Shown: positions 1 through 9,175 of the stretch, piece by piece
Layout of the letters: every line of letters starts with the position of its first letter
Position numbering within the stretch: position 1 is the first letter of the stretch
Assembly: GCF_018881655.1 (NCBI RefSeq)
Contig: NZ_JACVPX010000001.1
Span: forward strand, 124,001 to 188,000
DNA length: 64,000 nucleotides
Source: Polynucleobacter sp. Tro8-14-1
GTDB lineage: Bacteria; Pseudomonadota; Gammaproteobacteria; Burkholderiales; Burkholderiaceae
Reading direction: 5' to 3'
The notes under the pieces: generated by a model
Database searches by the model: none
Seen by the model: only the letters and a program-made list of their open reading frames with translations
What the model was told of the DNA's origin: nothing
Program-made: the position numbers and the translations under genes

Positions 1-862
1 CATGCTTGATTATGACGCAAGCTGCAGCGCCACCGGCATTGCCAGTAAAGCTCTTAACGCATTCCCAGGCAGAATCTGCATCGGCAATATTGTTGTAAGA
101 AAGTTCTTTCCCTTGCAACTGCTTGTAATTTGCTAATGCGCCATCGACGGGGTAAATATCTTTATAGAACGCTGCAGACTGGTGTGGATTCTCGCCATAA
201 CGCATCTCTTGTACTTTTTCAAAGGCAAAGTGCAAAGTTTCTGGGTAGGCAGAACGGGCTTTGTGATCAAGATCATCACCTAATGCTGAGAGATAGTTAG
301 CAATCGCACCATCGTATTGCGCGGTATGTGCAAATACTTTTTTCGCTAAAGCCAAGTTGGTTTTGTAAGAAACGACATTCTTATTGGCCTTCATTTCAGC
401 CAAGACTGGAGCGTAATCTTCAGGTGAAATCAGCACGGTGACATCTTGGTGATTCTTTGCAGCGGCACGCAACATGGCTGGACCACCGATATCAATGTTT
501 TCGACCGCATCTTCGAATGAGCAGTTTTCCTTAGTGACTGTTTCATTGAAGGGGTAAAGATTAATCACGAGCATATCAATGGTGTCTATGCCATGCTCTT
601 TCAGGGCTGCCATATGCTCTGGAAAATCTCTACGAGCTAATAAGCCGCCATGCACCATTGGGTGGAGGGTCTTAACGCGACCATCCAGCATCTCCGGAAA
701 TTTCGTTAAAGAAGAAACTTCGACAACAGGCAGATTGTTTTCGGCCAAGAGTTTTGCTGTGCCGCCAGTAGAAATGAGCTTAATGCCTTGTTCGTGGAGG
801 GCTTTAGCAAAAGGCACGATGCCATTTTTATCGGAGACGGAGAGTAGGGCTGTACGGATCAT
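1..862 (-). CDS. purH: PurH, bifunctional AICAR formyltransferase / IMP cyclohydrolase (3' end outside window)
   Basis: Catalyses the last two steps of de novo purine synthesis, AICAR to FAICAR to IMP, in the cytoplasm. About 287 N-terminal residues are present. The start [12 protein letters not shown] and the STGGTAKLL segment belong to the MGS-like cyclohydrolase domain; [16 protein letters not shown] and [16 protein letters not shown] follow. The window edge falls just at the Lys-His pair that opens the transformylase active site (IIKH), so most of that domain is missing here. The start ATG is at 860-862. It lies 52 bp downstream of fis in the same direction as dusB-fis, a usual betaproteobacterial arrangement. 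Identification is firm; only the truncation by the window limits it. Confidence 0.97.
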   Translation of the reverse strand, partial: MIRTALLSVSDKNGIVPFAKALHEQGIKLISTGGTAKLLAENNLPVVEVSSLTKFPEMLDGRVKTLHPMVHGGLLARRDFPEHMAALKEHGIDTIDMLVINLYPFNETVTKENCSFEDAVENIDIGGPAMLRAAAKNHQDVTVLISPEDYAPVLAEMKANKNVVSYKTNLALAKKVFAHTAQYDGAIANYLSALGDDLDHKARSAYPETLHFAFEKVQEMRYGENPHQSAAFYKDIYPVDGALANYKQLQGKELSYNNIADADSAWECVKSFTGNAGGAAACVIIKH

Positions 863-914
863 GGTTTTCGGAGCTTAATTTAAAAAATGGCTTTGTTATT
901 AGTAAAGTTTGCGC

Positions 915-1154
915 TTACTTCAGAAGTTGATGTTCAACCAACTTCTTGTGCAGGGTGTTGCGATTAATGCCCAGATACTGCGCTGCCAGTGATTGATTTT
1001 GCTTGGCATGCTGCATCACTAATTCCAGCATTGGTTTTTCAACAACAGCCAATACCATGTCATAGATATCAGTTGGTGCAGTTCCTTTGAGGTCATTCAG
1101 ATAACCCTGCAATTGGGTTTCAATACATTCGGTAATCGGGTGCTTATTGGTCAT
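915..1154 (-). CDS. fis: Fis family nucleoid-associated DNA-binding protein
   Basis: A 79-residue protein of the Fis family, a nucleoid-associated regulator that bends DNA. The C-terminal half is the conserved helix-turn-helix (NQSLAAQYLGINRNTLHKKL). It is shorter at the N-terminus than E. coli Fis (98 residues), as is usual in Burkholderiales. It sits between dusB upstream and purH downstream on the same strand; dusB-fis co-transcription is well established in proteobacteria and the spacing of 57 bp to dusB fits this. Regulation itself is not visible in the sequence. Confidence 0.93.
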   Translation of the reverse strand: MTNKHPITECIETQLQGYLNDLKGTAPTDIYDMVLAVVEKPMLELVMQHAKQNQSLAAQYLGINRNTLHKKLVEHQLLK

Positions 1155-1211
1155 AACAATCTATCAATGCAAAAACAAAAAAATAAATAAAGAAACTAAA
1201 CTCAGTTAAAG

Positions 1212-2228
1212 CTATGCCGCTTCCAAAAATAACAAGCGGTCAGAATGGGATTTCATTTCGTCAAAATAATCATTGACCATTTGCAGTTGGGTTTTGCAAT
1301 CGTCGGCAGTATTCATACGCTGGCGGAAGGCATGGGAGTCACGCAACCCTTTGCAGTACCAGCCAATATGCTTACGAGCAGTACGCAGGCCAATATGCTC
1401 ACCATAAAACTCGTAGTGGTCTAAGAGGTGTGCATTCATGATGCCCTGAATCTCATTGATCTCAGGGGTCGGAAGCTTGCCGCCGGTTTCAAGATAGTGG
1501 TTGATTTCACGGAAGATCCAAGGACGGCCTTGAGCGGCTCGTCCAATCATGATGGCATTGGCACCAGTGAGCTTTAAAACTTGCTCCGCCTTTTCTGGGC
1601 TGGTGATATCGCCATTAGCCACAACCGGAATGCGCACACTATTTTTGACTGCGGTAATCGTTTCGTACTCTGCTTCACCGTGATACAGGTCTGCTCTCGT
1701 ACGGCCATGGACCGTCAGCATGGAGATGCCGGATTTTTCTGCAAGACGCGCTATCTCAATAGCATTCTTATGTTCGCGATCCCAGCCCGTACGAATTTTC
1801 AAAGTCACTGGTACTGCATCTGGTCCGATACCAACGGCATTCACAACTGCTTCTAGAATTTGCTGGACCAAAGGCTCATCACGCAATAGGGCGGAACCAG
1901 CGGCAACATTGCATACTTTCTTTGCGGGACACCCCATATTGATATCGATAATCTGGGCGCCGTGATCTACGTTGATTTTTGCCGCTGCCGCCATCATTGC
2001 TGGATCAGCGCCAGCAATTTGAACGGCAATCGGTTTGAATTCACCAACATGATTCGCGCGACGTTGCGTTTTTTCACTTTTCCAAAGCAAGGCATTTGAG
2101 GCGACCATTTCAGAAACTGCATACCCGGCCCCCAACTTCTTACATAGCTGTCTAAATGGGCGATCCGTTACCCCAGCCATCGGGGCCACAAATAACTTAT
2201 TTGCGAGGAGGTGAGGACCAATATTCAT
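1212..2228 (-). CDS. dusB: tRNA-dihydrouridine synthase B
   Basis: FMN- and NADPH-dependent enzyme that reduces a uridine of the tRNA D-loop to dihydrouridine. The 338-residue protein has the TIM-barrel signature: VAPMAGVTDRPFR near residue 15, INMGCPAKKVCN with the catalytic cysteine near residue 100, LKIRTGWD, TVHGRTR, and the FMN-phosphate segment MIGRAAQGRPWIF near residue 230. The start MNIGPHLLANKLF is a normal Dus N-terminus. First gene of the dusB-fis-purH run; the upstream 128 bp contain a stem-loop and presumably the promoter. Confidence 0.96.
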   Translation of the reverse strand: MNIGPHLLANKLFVAPMAGVTDRPFRQLCKKLGAGYAVSEMVASNALLWKSEKTQRRANHVGEFKPIAVQIAGADPAMMAAAAKINVDHGAQIIDINMGCPAKKVCNVAAGSALLRDEPLVQQILEAVVNAVGIGPDAVPVTLKIRTGWDREHKNAIEIARLAEKSGISMLTVHGRTRADLYHGEAEYETITAVKNSVRIPVVANGDITSPEKAEQVLKLTGANAIMIGRAAQGRPWIFREINHYLETGGKLPTPEINEIQGIMNAHLLDHYEFYGEHIGLRTARKHIGWYCKGLRDSHAFRQRMNTADDCKTQLQMVNDYFDEMKSHSDRLLFLEAA

Positions 2229-2277
2229 CTAAAAGGGCGCGTGCGGAAAGCATGACACTTTAGCACAGTCAGACCCA

Positions 2278-2302
2278 AATCTGCCTATTTTTTAGGCAGA
2301 TT
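2278..2302. other. 9-bp perfect stem-loop between the ubiH-type gene and dusB
   Basis: AATCTGCCT at 2278-2286 is followed by a 7-nt T-rich loop and its exact complement AGGCAGATT at 2294-2302. It lies after the stop of the ubiH-type gene and before dusB on the same strand. There is no clean T-run on the minus strand, so it is either a weak terminator or a structured element of the dusB leader. Confidence 0.4.
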
Positions 2303-2356
2303 GCTTATTACAGATCAAACGGAGAATGCTTAAATTTTGAGGGTGATTTAAGGGCT

Positions 2357-3538
2357 TTAGCGCCTACCAAACATCATCTGGCGAGCTAAGGCTGTCTTGA
2401 CTGGTGGAAGCCACTGCAGGGCGCTTAAAGCCAGTCCACGGGCTGCAACAACTGGAGCTAAATTAGATGTAAATACTCTAGCCATAAAGTCCGTCAGGCC
2501 AATTGTGGTTTTTCTATCCACTTTGCGACTTTGCGCATAACTCTGGAGTGCATTTTCGACATCTGCTGGAGATTGTTTCTCTGCGGCCCCAGAAAATACC
2601 TCAACTAACTTCTCTGACAGCAAGAAGGCATCTCGTAATCCTAAGTTCAAACCTTGGCCCGCCACTGGGTGTAGAGTTTGAGCGGCATTGCCAATCCAAA
2701 CCGCATTGTCATGAGTGATCTCTTTGCGATAGTTCAAGCCAAGTTCATATAAACGACGATCTTGAATTTTCAGAAATTGTCCAATACGTGAACCAAATTC
2801 TTTTTGTAGTTCAGCTAAGAAGTCTATGTCACTCAGTTGTAAACGATGCTGCGAGGATTCTGGCGAGCCGCACCAAACCAGATTCAAAATATTATGTCCG
2901 TAGTGACTTGGCAAAACTGCTAAAGGGCCTTCAGCAGTAAAGCGCTCCCAAGCTTGATGGGGCTCTGCATTCTCTACTTCAACCAAGCCTACTAAGGCTG
3001 ACTGACCATAGTCACGTCCAGATTCAACCCAGTCTTGGGTCTTAAATAAACCACCTTCAGCATGTACAACGCATTTTGCGTGGATGCTATTTTCCTCGCC
3101 ATCTTTGTTGATGTGCTCCCAAATAAAGTTAGGGCTCTTTGCTTGAATGGTACGTAAGGCGTGACGCAGAGCCATATGAATGTCACGATAACGAATAATG
3201 TGCCCTAACGCATCTTGCTTGAGCTCTTCTCGTGTCATCAGCGCGCGGCCAAAGCGACCCGCTTGCGAAACGTGTACTTGATGAATTTCTGCAAACTCTT
3301 TTGGCCATGCATTAATCGTATCGAGCAAGAGTTTGCTGCCATGAGATAGCGCTATACCTCGACTATCAGCATTTGCCAGATCATTGTCGTTGACGAGATT
3401 GCGATCAAGTAAAAGGATTTTTGCATCAGGAAATTTTTGCAATGTCCAAGCCGCGCAAGCGAGTCCAACTGGACCGCCGCCCTGAATCAAGATATCGCAA
3501 CTAGATGAATTCATTTTGATCGGGATGGCCTTAAGCAT
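2357..3538 (-). CDS. UbiH/UbiF/COQ6-family FAD-dependent hydroxylase (ubiquinone biosynthesis)
   Basis: Aromatic-ring monooxygenase of the UbiH/UbiF/VisC family that hydroxylates a ubiquinone precursor; which ring carbon cannot be told from sequence. The 393-residue protein opens with the dinucleotide-binding motif ILIQGGGPVGLACAAW and ends with the family signature GNAAQTLHPVAGQGLNLGLR, which includes the GD-like FAD contact in variant form. The start used overlaps the stop of pepP by 8 nt, which suggests translational coupling; an ATG at 3514 (MNSSSCD) is an alternative. Last gene of the amgK-murU-pepP-ubi run. Confidence 0.88.
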   Translation of the reverse strand: MLKAIPIKMNSSSCDILIQGGGPVGLACAAWTLQKFPDAKILLLDRNLVNDNDLANADSRGIALSHGSKLLLDTINAWPKEFAEIHQVHVSQAGRFGRALMTREELKQDALGHIIRYRDIHMALRHALRTIQAKSPNFIWEHINKDGEENSIHAKCVVHAEGGLFKTQDWVESGRDYGQSALVGLVEVENAEPHQAWERFTAEGPLAVLPSHYGHNILNLVWCGSPESSQHRLQLSDIDFLAELQKEFGSRIGQFLKIQDRRLYELGLNYRKEITHDNAVWIGNAAQTLHPVAGQGLNLGLRDAFLLSEKLVEVFSGAAEKQSPADVENALQSYAQSRKVDRKTTIGLTDFMARVFTSNLAPVVAARGLALSALQWLPPVKTALARQMMFGRR

Positions 3539-4907
3539 TCTTCATGAGCGCTTCGATTTCATCGGCATTGACAGGCGCGCCTCGAGAAATCAACTCACAC
3601 CCAGAATCATTGATGACAGCGTCATCTTCAATGCGAATACCAATATTCCAAAATGCCTGATCAATATCATCTGCAGGTCTGACATAGAGGCCTGGTTCCA
3701 CTGTAATGACCATACCGCTTTTGAGAATGCGCCAAGGCTTTTCTTCACTTGATGAATTTTGGCTAGCTTCACGGTAGGAGCCCACATCGTGGACATCCAT
3801 ACCCAGCCAGTGCGACGTGCGGTGCATATAGAAACGACGGTAGGCGCCAGTTTCAATGGCATTTTCTAAAGAGCCCAGCTCTGCCAGTTTGAGAAGCTTT
3901 TCATCTAGCAAACCTTGGGTAAGGACTTTAAGTGCCGCCTCATGTGGCTGCATAAATGTATTACCAGGCTTGGTCATCGCAATCGCAGCTTCTTGCGCAG
4001 CTAATGTAATGTCATATAGAGCGCGTTGAGGCCCAGTAAATTTTCCATTCACTGGAAAAGTCCTGGTGATGTCGGAGGCATAGCCATCAAGTTCACAGCC
4101 TGCATCAATTAAGCAAAGCTCGCCACCACGTAATTCAGTTGAGCCGGCGCGATAGTGAAGAATGCAAGAATTTGCACCGCCGGCAACTATGCTGTTGTAT
4201 GCAACACTTTGTGCACCACTATTGCGGAACTCATGCAGTATTTCAGCTTCGAGCTGGTATTCACGCATTCCGGGCTTACAGATTTGCATGGCACGGATAT
4301 GCGCACGAGCAGAAATGGTTGCAGCACGACGCATGATGTCAATTTCATGTGCATCTTTAAACAAACGCATTTCATGAATCAGTGTCTCAACATCATGAAA
4401 TTCTGATGGTGGATTGATTCCAGAACGCGCTTGGCCGCGCACCTGCTTCATCCAGTGACGTAGGCGTCTATCGGCTTCGGCGCTCTCAGCAAGGCGAATA
4501 TATACCGCATCTTGATCAGCTAATAAGTCACTCAGTCTTTGGTCTAACTCTTGATTGCTGTGTGCATAGTCAATACCCAAAGCGTCAGGTGCTGCGTCAG
4601 GTCCAAGGCGAATGCCATCCCAAATTTCTCGTTCAGGATCTTTGGGTCTGCAAAATAAGTGAGATTGCAGTTGGAAGTTTTTTCCATTGCCGCCAACCTT
4701 CATGACCAGTGTTGCGCCTGGCTCTTCAAAACCCGTCAAGTAATAAAAGTCGCTGTCGTGACGATAAGGAAATTCACTGTCACGGTTGCGAGCAAGTTCA
4801 GGAGCAGTTGAGATGACAGCAATGCCTCCGCCAGTCTTGGCAAAGATTTGTTCTGCTAATTGGTTTCTACGAAGCTGATAAATATTCGTTTTATTCATAT
4901 GCTGCAT
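3531..4907 (-). CDS. pepP: Xaa-Pro aminopeptidase (aminopeptidase P, M24B)
   Basis: Metallo-aminopeptidase that releases N-terminal residues preceding proline. 458 residues, usual for PepP. The N-terminal AMP_N domain has FPYRHDSDFYYLTGFEEP. The C-terminal pita-bread domain shows all five metal ligands: Asp in LIDAGCELDGYASDITR, His in HRTSHWLGMDVHDVGSY, Glu in VITVEPGLY and Glu in GIRIEDDAVI. Its start overlaps murU by 17 nt and its end overlaps the ubi hydroxylase. PepP next to UbiH is a conserved proteobacterial neighbourhood. A second ATG three codons in (MNKTN) could be the true start. Confidence 0.95.
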   Translation of the reverse strand: MQHMNKTNIYQLRRNQLAEQIFAKTGGGIAVISTAPELARNRDSEFPYRHDSDFYYLTGFEEPGATLVMKVGGNGKNFQLQSHLFCRPKDPEREIWDGIRLGPDAAPDALGIDYAHSNQELDQRLSDLLADQDAVYIRLAESAEADRRLRHWMKQVRGQARSGINPPSEFHDVETLIHEMRLFKDAHEIDIMRRAATISARAHIRAMQICKPGMREYQLEAEILHEFRNSGAQSVAYNSIVAGGANSCILHYRAGSTELRGGELCLIDAGCELDGYASDITRTFPVNGKFTGPQRALYDITLAAQEAAIAMTKPGNTFMQPHEAALKVLTQGLLDEKLLKLAELGSLENAIETGAYRRFYMHRTSHWLGMDVHDVGSYREASQNSSSEEKPWRILKSGMVITVEPGLYVRPADDIDQAFWNIGIRIEDDAVINDSGCELISRGAPVNADEIEALMKNA

Positions 4908-5607
4908 TAAGCTCTTGTAAGCGTTGTGGTGTGCCTACATCGTGCCATGGACCGAGATATTTTTCACCAGACACTTTATTTTGCTCCATTGCAGTCCTCA
5001 ATAGAGGTGCCAGCTTGGCTGGAGCTCCGAATTCCAGATCTTTGAAGAGGTCTTTGTGATAAATCCCAATTCCAGAGAAGGTGAGCTTTTCTGCTCCAAG
5101 TGATTGGGTATTTCCAACTACTGAACCTTGGAGGTAAAAATCTCCTTCAGGATGCTGGACTGGGTTGGGAACCATTAATAAATGGGCCAAAGGCTTGTTT
5201 TCATCCATGCGCATTTTGGCAGCTGTTTCCACAAGCTGGGTAATTGGTAGGTTTGGGCTAAATACGTCCCCATTAATCACCAAGAAGTAGTTTTCGGGCG
5301 CAATGATGGGGAGCGCCTTGCAAATACCTCCAGCGGTTTCGAGGGCCTTGCCTTCCGGGGAGTATTGAATGTGAAGACCAAATTGCTCTCCATCACCTAG
5401 GGTTGCCTCAATTTTTTCACCTAACCAAGCATGGTTAATCACCACGTTTTGAATCTTTGCTTTCGCTAGGGCTTCTAAATGCCACTCCAGCAGCGATTTA
5501 TTCTGAATGCGAAGTAACGGTTTGGGTAAATTATCCGTGAGGGGCCGCATGCGCTCACCGCGTCCAGCCGCCAGTAAAAAACAAGGTATGGAATTGAGCT
5601 GACTCAT
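4891..5607 (-). CDS. murU: N-acetylmuramate alpha-1-phosphate uridylyltransferase
   Basis: Nucleotidyltransferase that makes UDP-MurNAc from MurNAc-1-phosphate in peptidoglycan recycling. The 238-residue protein starts the fold with LAAGRGERMRPLTDNLPKPL, the sugar-nucleotidyltransferase signature, followed by the metal-site INGDVF near residue 110. Specific assignment to MurU rather than another sugar-phosphate uridylyltransferase follows from the immediately upstream AmgK kinase, since the two form a known anomeric-kinase/uridylyltransferase pair. Ten bp separate it from amgK. Confidence 0.88.
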   Translation of the reverse strand: MSQLNSIPCFLLAAGRGERMRPLTDNLPKPLLRIQNKSLLEWHLEALAKAKIQNVVINHAWLGEKIEATLGDGEQFGLHIQYSPEGKALETAGGICKALPIIAPENYFLVINGDVFSPNLPITQLVETAAKMRMDENKPLAHLLMVPNPVQHPEGDFYLQGSVVGNTQSLGAEKLTFSGIGIYHKDLFKDLEFGAPAKLAPLLRTAMEQNKVSGEKYLGPWHDVGTPQRLQELNAAYE

Positions 5608-5617
5608 GGCTGATGAA

Positions 5618-6619
5618 TTACGCTTGATTGACGCGAGTGGATTCCAAAAGTCGGGCCAATGGTTTTAGTTCAATATAACGGTTCGCCGTCGCAATCGCGT
5701 ACTCCAGTACGAGTGGAATGTCCTTGATGTAGCCATCCTTACCATCACGATGAAGGAGTCTTGCAAAAATGCCCAAGACTTTAAGGTGGCGCTGTAATCC
5801 CATCCATTCAAAATCACGATAGAACTGTCCAAAATCATCTGGCATTGGTAATCCTGCTTTACGACCTTCTTCCCAAAATTTAATGACCCAATCAATCACA
5901 CGTTCTTCTGGCCATGCAACGTAAGCATCGCGCCACAGTGAAGAAGCATCATAAGTAATAGGACCATAAACTGCATCCTGAAAGTCAATCACTCCGGGGT
6001 TATTTCTTTCGGTCACCATTAAGTTACGAGAATGGTAATCACGATGCACATACACTTTAGCTTGCGCTAAATTATTTTCGATAATGAGCTCAAAAGCTTT
6101 TTTGAGTTGCTCTGTTTGTTGTTCGCTCAGATTGATATTGAGATGCTTCTTTAGATACCACTCTGGAAATAAATCTAATTCTCGTTGTAATAGCGCTTCA
6201 TCATAGTTTGGCAAAACCCCTGGTTTGCTTGCCTGCTGCAAGAGTACTAGGGCATGAGTTGCATCTTTGTAGAGATGGTCAGCCGTTTCATGATTGAGTT
6301 CGGCTAAGTAGGTTTTTGTGCCTAAATCATTTAACAGCAAGAAGCCTTCAGCAAGATTTTGCTCTAGGATTTTTGGTACATTTAAACCAGCCTCAGCGAG
6401 TAATAAATCGACCTTTATGAAGGCATCCAAAGGCTCATGTTGGGGCGGGGCATCCATCACGATCAAAGTCCCAAATTTGGGGTTTTTGGACTCAATTCGG
6501 AAATAGCGTCGAAAGCTGGCGTCAGCCGAGGCTGGCACCAAAGAGTCGAGATCTAATTGCCAGCTAGCTTCTAGGGCTTTTAGCCAGTTACGGAGGGTGT
6601 TTAAGCGTGAGTCAGTCAT
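5618..6619 (-). CDS. amgK: N-acetylmuramate/N-acetylglucosamine kinase (AmgK)
   Basis: Anomeric sugar kinase of the aminoglycoside-phosphotransferase fold that feeds MurU. The 333-residue protein carries the catalytic loop VHRDYHSRNLMV and the metal-binding VIDFQDAVYGP. I chose the ATG at 6617-6619 (MTDSRLNTLRNWLK): the open frame extends upstream to 6766, but that would run through the start of divergent lptD and adds 49 residues unlike the family. With this start only 33 bp separate it from lptD, and that gap contains TATAAT at 6629-6634, a possible -10 for lptD; no good -35 is visible. Confidence 0.88.
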   Translation of the reverse strand: MTDSRLNTLRNWLKALEASWQLDLDSLVPASADASFRRYFRIESKNPKFGTLIVMDAPPQHEPLDAFIKVDLLLAEAGLNVPKILEQNLAEGFLLLNDLGTKTYLAELNHETADHLYKDATHALVLLQQASKPGVLPNYDEALLQRELDLFPEWYLKKHLNINLSEQQTEQLKKAFELIIENNLAQAKVYVHRDYHSRNLMVTERNNPGVIDFQDAVYGPITYDASSLWRDAYVAWPEERVIDWVIKFWEEGRKAGLPMPDDFGQFYRDFEWMGLQRHLKVLGIFARLLHRDGKDGYIKDIPLVLEYAIATANRYIELKPLARLLESTRVNQA

Positions 6620-6652
6620 GGTCGATTCGTATAATAAGGCGGGTCTGGATCT

Positions 6653-9175
6653 ATGAGTCATTATCGCCGTCGCGCCGGCCATTGCGCCCCTCTTTTTTTG
6701 CATGTAACCCTGCGCGTTTTGATGGGGGTGGCATTGCTTCAATTTGCCCTCTGCGCACGCGCTCAAGCGCCTGCTCCCTTAACTCCAAACGCACAAGCTA
6801 ATGCTAATACGGTTTTATTGCCTGATCGTGGCAATGTCACTGTTTTAAAGTTGGACGATCAGTTGCGAGTCGGGGTTCCTTTGGATGATAGTAAGGCACT
6901 TACTTTTACTTCAAGTGATTCTATTGATGGCGTTGTAGACCGCAAGATGAAGTTGAAGGGCCGCGCACAAATGCGACGCAATGGCGGGGTCATTAAAGCG
7001 GATGAAATTATTTATGACCCTGATACTGACATTGCTGATCTCGTAGGTAACGCTGAGTTGACCAAAGGTAATACGACTTTCAAGGGGCCAACTGCCCAAT
7101 TTAAAGTTGATGCGCGTGAAGGCGAAATGGAAACGCCTTCGTACGAGCTACGAGATACGCGCGGCAATGGTACGGCTAAAAAACTCACTATTGAAAACTC
7201 AGATATTTTTGTTTTTGATAAAGCGACCTACACAACATGTACGCCGCAAAATATGGACTGGTATTTTTCAGCCAGTACTTTAGAAATTGATAATGAGCAA
7301 AAAGAAATGGTTGGAACGCATGGCGTGATGCGCTTCTTTGATGTTCCTATTGCATACGTTCCTTACTTCACCGCTCCCACCTCCAATGAGCGTCGTTCGG
7401 GCATCTTGGCGCCGGTAGCAGGATACAACTCCAATAATGGCTTTGACATTACTCAGCCTTATTACGTCAACATAGCTCCCAATAGGGACTTATTAATTCT
7501 TCCGCGTTACATGAGCGAGCGCGGCCTGCAGGTGGGTGCAAATTACCGCTTTCTGGATAGTAAGGACAGCGGGACTCTGGGTGGTGATTATCTCGCACAT
7601 GACAACAAGACTGGAACTGATCGCTGGCGCTATGACTGGCAGCAGCGACAAGTATTTAGTGGTGGCGTTGCTCCAGGTGGAATACCGCTCCCAGGCTCTT
7701 GGACTGGTTACGCCAATATGGCGCGAGTTTCAGATAATTTATACCCCACTGACTTCTCACAGAGTATTGCTGGAGCAGTTACTAGTCAGTTTCGTCAAGA
7801 AGTCGGTACTACTAAAGGCTTGACGGGAAGTTTAAGTAACTGGGTAGTGTCAGCTAGAGCGTTAACGTTTCAAACTCTGCAGCCGGACCCAACCGCTTTA
7901 GTTCAGGCCCCTTACAACGTGTTGCCAAATATTACCGCTGCCTATAACAACCGCCTTAGTCCTGCAGTAGCTGATACTAGCGGTAAGTACGTTACTTTAC
8001 CTACTGGACCAGCAACTACGTTCTCTACAGATTACACAAGATTCTCGTACAACATTGGCGGCAATTTAGCTGCTACTGCGCCTGGTGTTTACAGTCAGGC
8101 CGATCGAACGGTCGTTAAGGGTGCGATGGCTTTGCCTCAGGTAACACCAGGCTATTACATCACCCCAAAGATGAGCTTTCAATCAAACACGTATAACGCC
8201 ACTCCTTTTGCAACTGGTGGAGCGCCTGTTGCACAAGGCTTTACCATCCCTACATTCAGTTTGGATTCTGGATTGGCGTTTGAAAGAGATGCCGCTGAAT
8301 TGAAGGGCTTTTACGGCCGAGATATGTTGTTAACTATGGAGCCCCGCGCTTTCTATGTTTACACGCCTTATCAAAATCAATCACAAACACCTTTGTTTGA
8401 CACTGCGGATGCGGGCTTCGGTGTTTCGCAGATCTTTAGTGAAAATACCTTTATTGGTAATGACCGTGTGGCAGATAACAATGCAGCCACGCTTGGTTTA
8501 ACTAGCCGCATGATTGAAGCTAGCACTGGTGCAGAGCGTGCCACGGTCACTCTTGCACAGAAGCAGCAGTTCACTGGGCAGCGGGTTGGCTTGAATGGCA
8601 CGATTGTGAATCCCACTACTTATTCCGATACCTTGGGTTCTGGTTCAGTGCGCTTACTTGGTAATTTCAGTGCAGATGTATTTGGTCAATACAATACGCA
8701 GCTCAATCGTTTGGTTCAAACTACCGTGGGCGGTAGTTGGCGTCCGACTCCGGGCAGAAGTTTGAATTTTGGATACCGTAATGTGTGGTCGCCACCAGTG
8801 CAAGCATCTGTCCAAAACAATCAGCCTTTTGTGCCCTCTGCCACCACGACGGATCAATACAATATTTCTGGGCAGTGGCCTATTACCCGTGAGGTTTCTG
8901 TTTTAGGGCGCTGGGGATACGATGCCTTGACTACCAAGACTTTGAACACCTTAGTGGCCTTGGAGTGGAGTAGGGACTGCTGGACTTTTCGTGGCGCCTA
9001 CTCTCAAGTCTTGAATACTTCTCAAATAACCACCACCCAGGTGCTCTTTCAGGTCGAATTTAGGGGCTTTGGTAGCGCTGGAAGCAATCCAGTTGATATC
9101 ATGAAGCTAAATGTTCCTGGATATATGCCTACCTCTAAGCCTATACCACCCTCAACATACGAGAACTATCAATAA
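6653..9175 (+). CDS. lptD: LPS-assembly protein LptD
   Basis: Outer-membrane beta-barrel of the LptDE translocon that inserts LPS in the outer leaflet. 840 residues. A signal peptide is visible (basic MSHYRRRAGH, hydrophobic core, cleavage near ARAQA). The periplasmic OstA/jellyroll domain follows with repeats such as GVVDRKMKLKGRAQMRRNGG and DIADLVGNAELTKGNTTFKG. The barrel includes the conserved PYFTAPTSNERRSGILAP and a C-terminal run of beta strands ending in FRGFG. Cysteines near residue 197 (TTCTPQN) and near 780 (SRDCWTF) match family disulfide positions. It leads lptD-surA-pdxA-rsmA. Confidence 0.96.
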   Translation: MSHYRRRAGHCAPLFLHVTLRVLMGVALLQFALCARAQAPAPLTPNAQANANTVLLPDRGNVTVLKLDDQLRVGVPLDDSKALTFTSSDSIDGVVDRKMKLKGRAQMRRNGGVIKADEIIYDPDTDIADLVGNAELTKGNTTFKGPTAQFKVDAREGEMETPSYELRDTRGNGTAKKLTIENSDIFVFDKATYTTCTPQNMDWYFSASTLEIDNEQKEMVGTHGVMRFFDVPIAYVPYFTAPTSNERRSGILAPVAGYNSNNGFDITQPYYVNIAPNRDLLILPRYMSERGLQVGANYRFLDSKDSGTLGGDYLAHDNKTGTDRWRYDWQQRQVFSGGVAPGGIPLPGSWTGYANMARVSDNLYPTDFSQSIAGAVTSQFRQEVGTTKGLTGSLSNWVVSARALTFQTLQPDPTALVQAPYNVLPNITAAYNNRLSPAVADTSGKYVTLPTGPATTFSTDYTRFSYNIGGNLAATAPGVYSQADRTVVKGAMALPQVTPGYYITPKMSFQSNTYNATPFATGGAPVAQGFTIPTFSLDSGLAFERDAAELKGFYGRDMLLTMEPRAFYVYTPYQNQSQTPLFDTADAGFGVSQIFSENTFIGNDRVADNNAATLGLTSRMIEASTGAERATVTLAQKQQFTGQRVGLNGTIVNPTTYSDTLGSGSVRLLGNFSADVFGQYNTQLNRLVQTTVGGSWRPTPGRSLNFGYRNVWSPPVQASVQNNQPFVPSATTTDQYNISGQWPITREVSVLGRWGYDALTTKTLNTLVALEWSRDCWTFRGAYSQVLNTSQITTTQVLFQVEFRGFGSAGSNPVDIMKLNVPGYMPTSKPIPPSTYENYQ

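Noticed and set aside
6620..6766. N-terminal extension of amgK
   Set aside because: It would overlap divergent lptD; the ATG at 6619 gives the family length.
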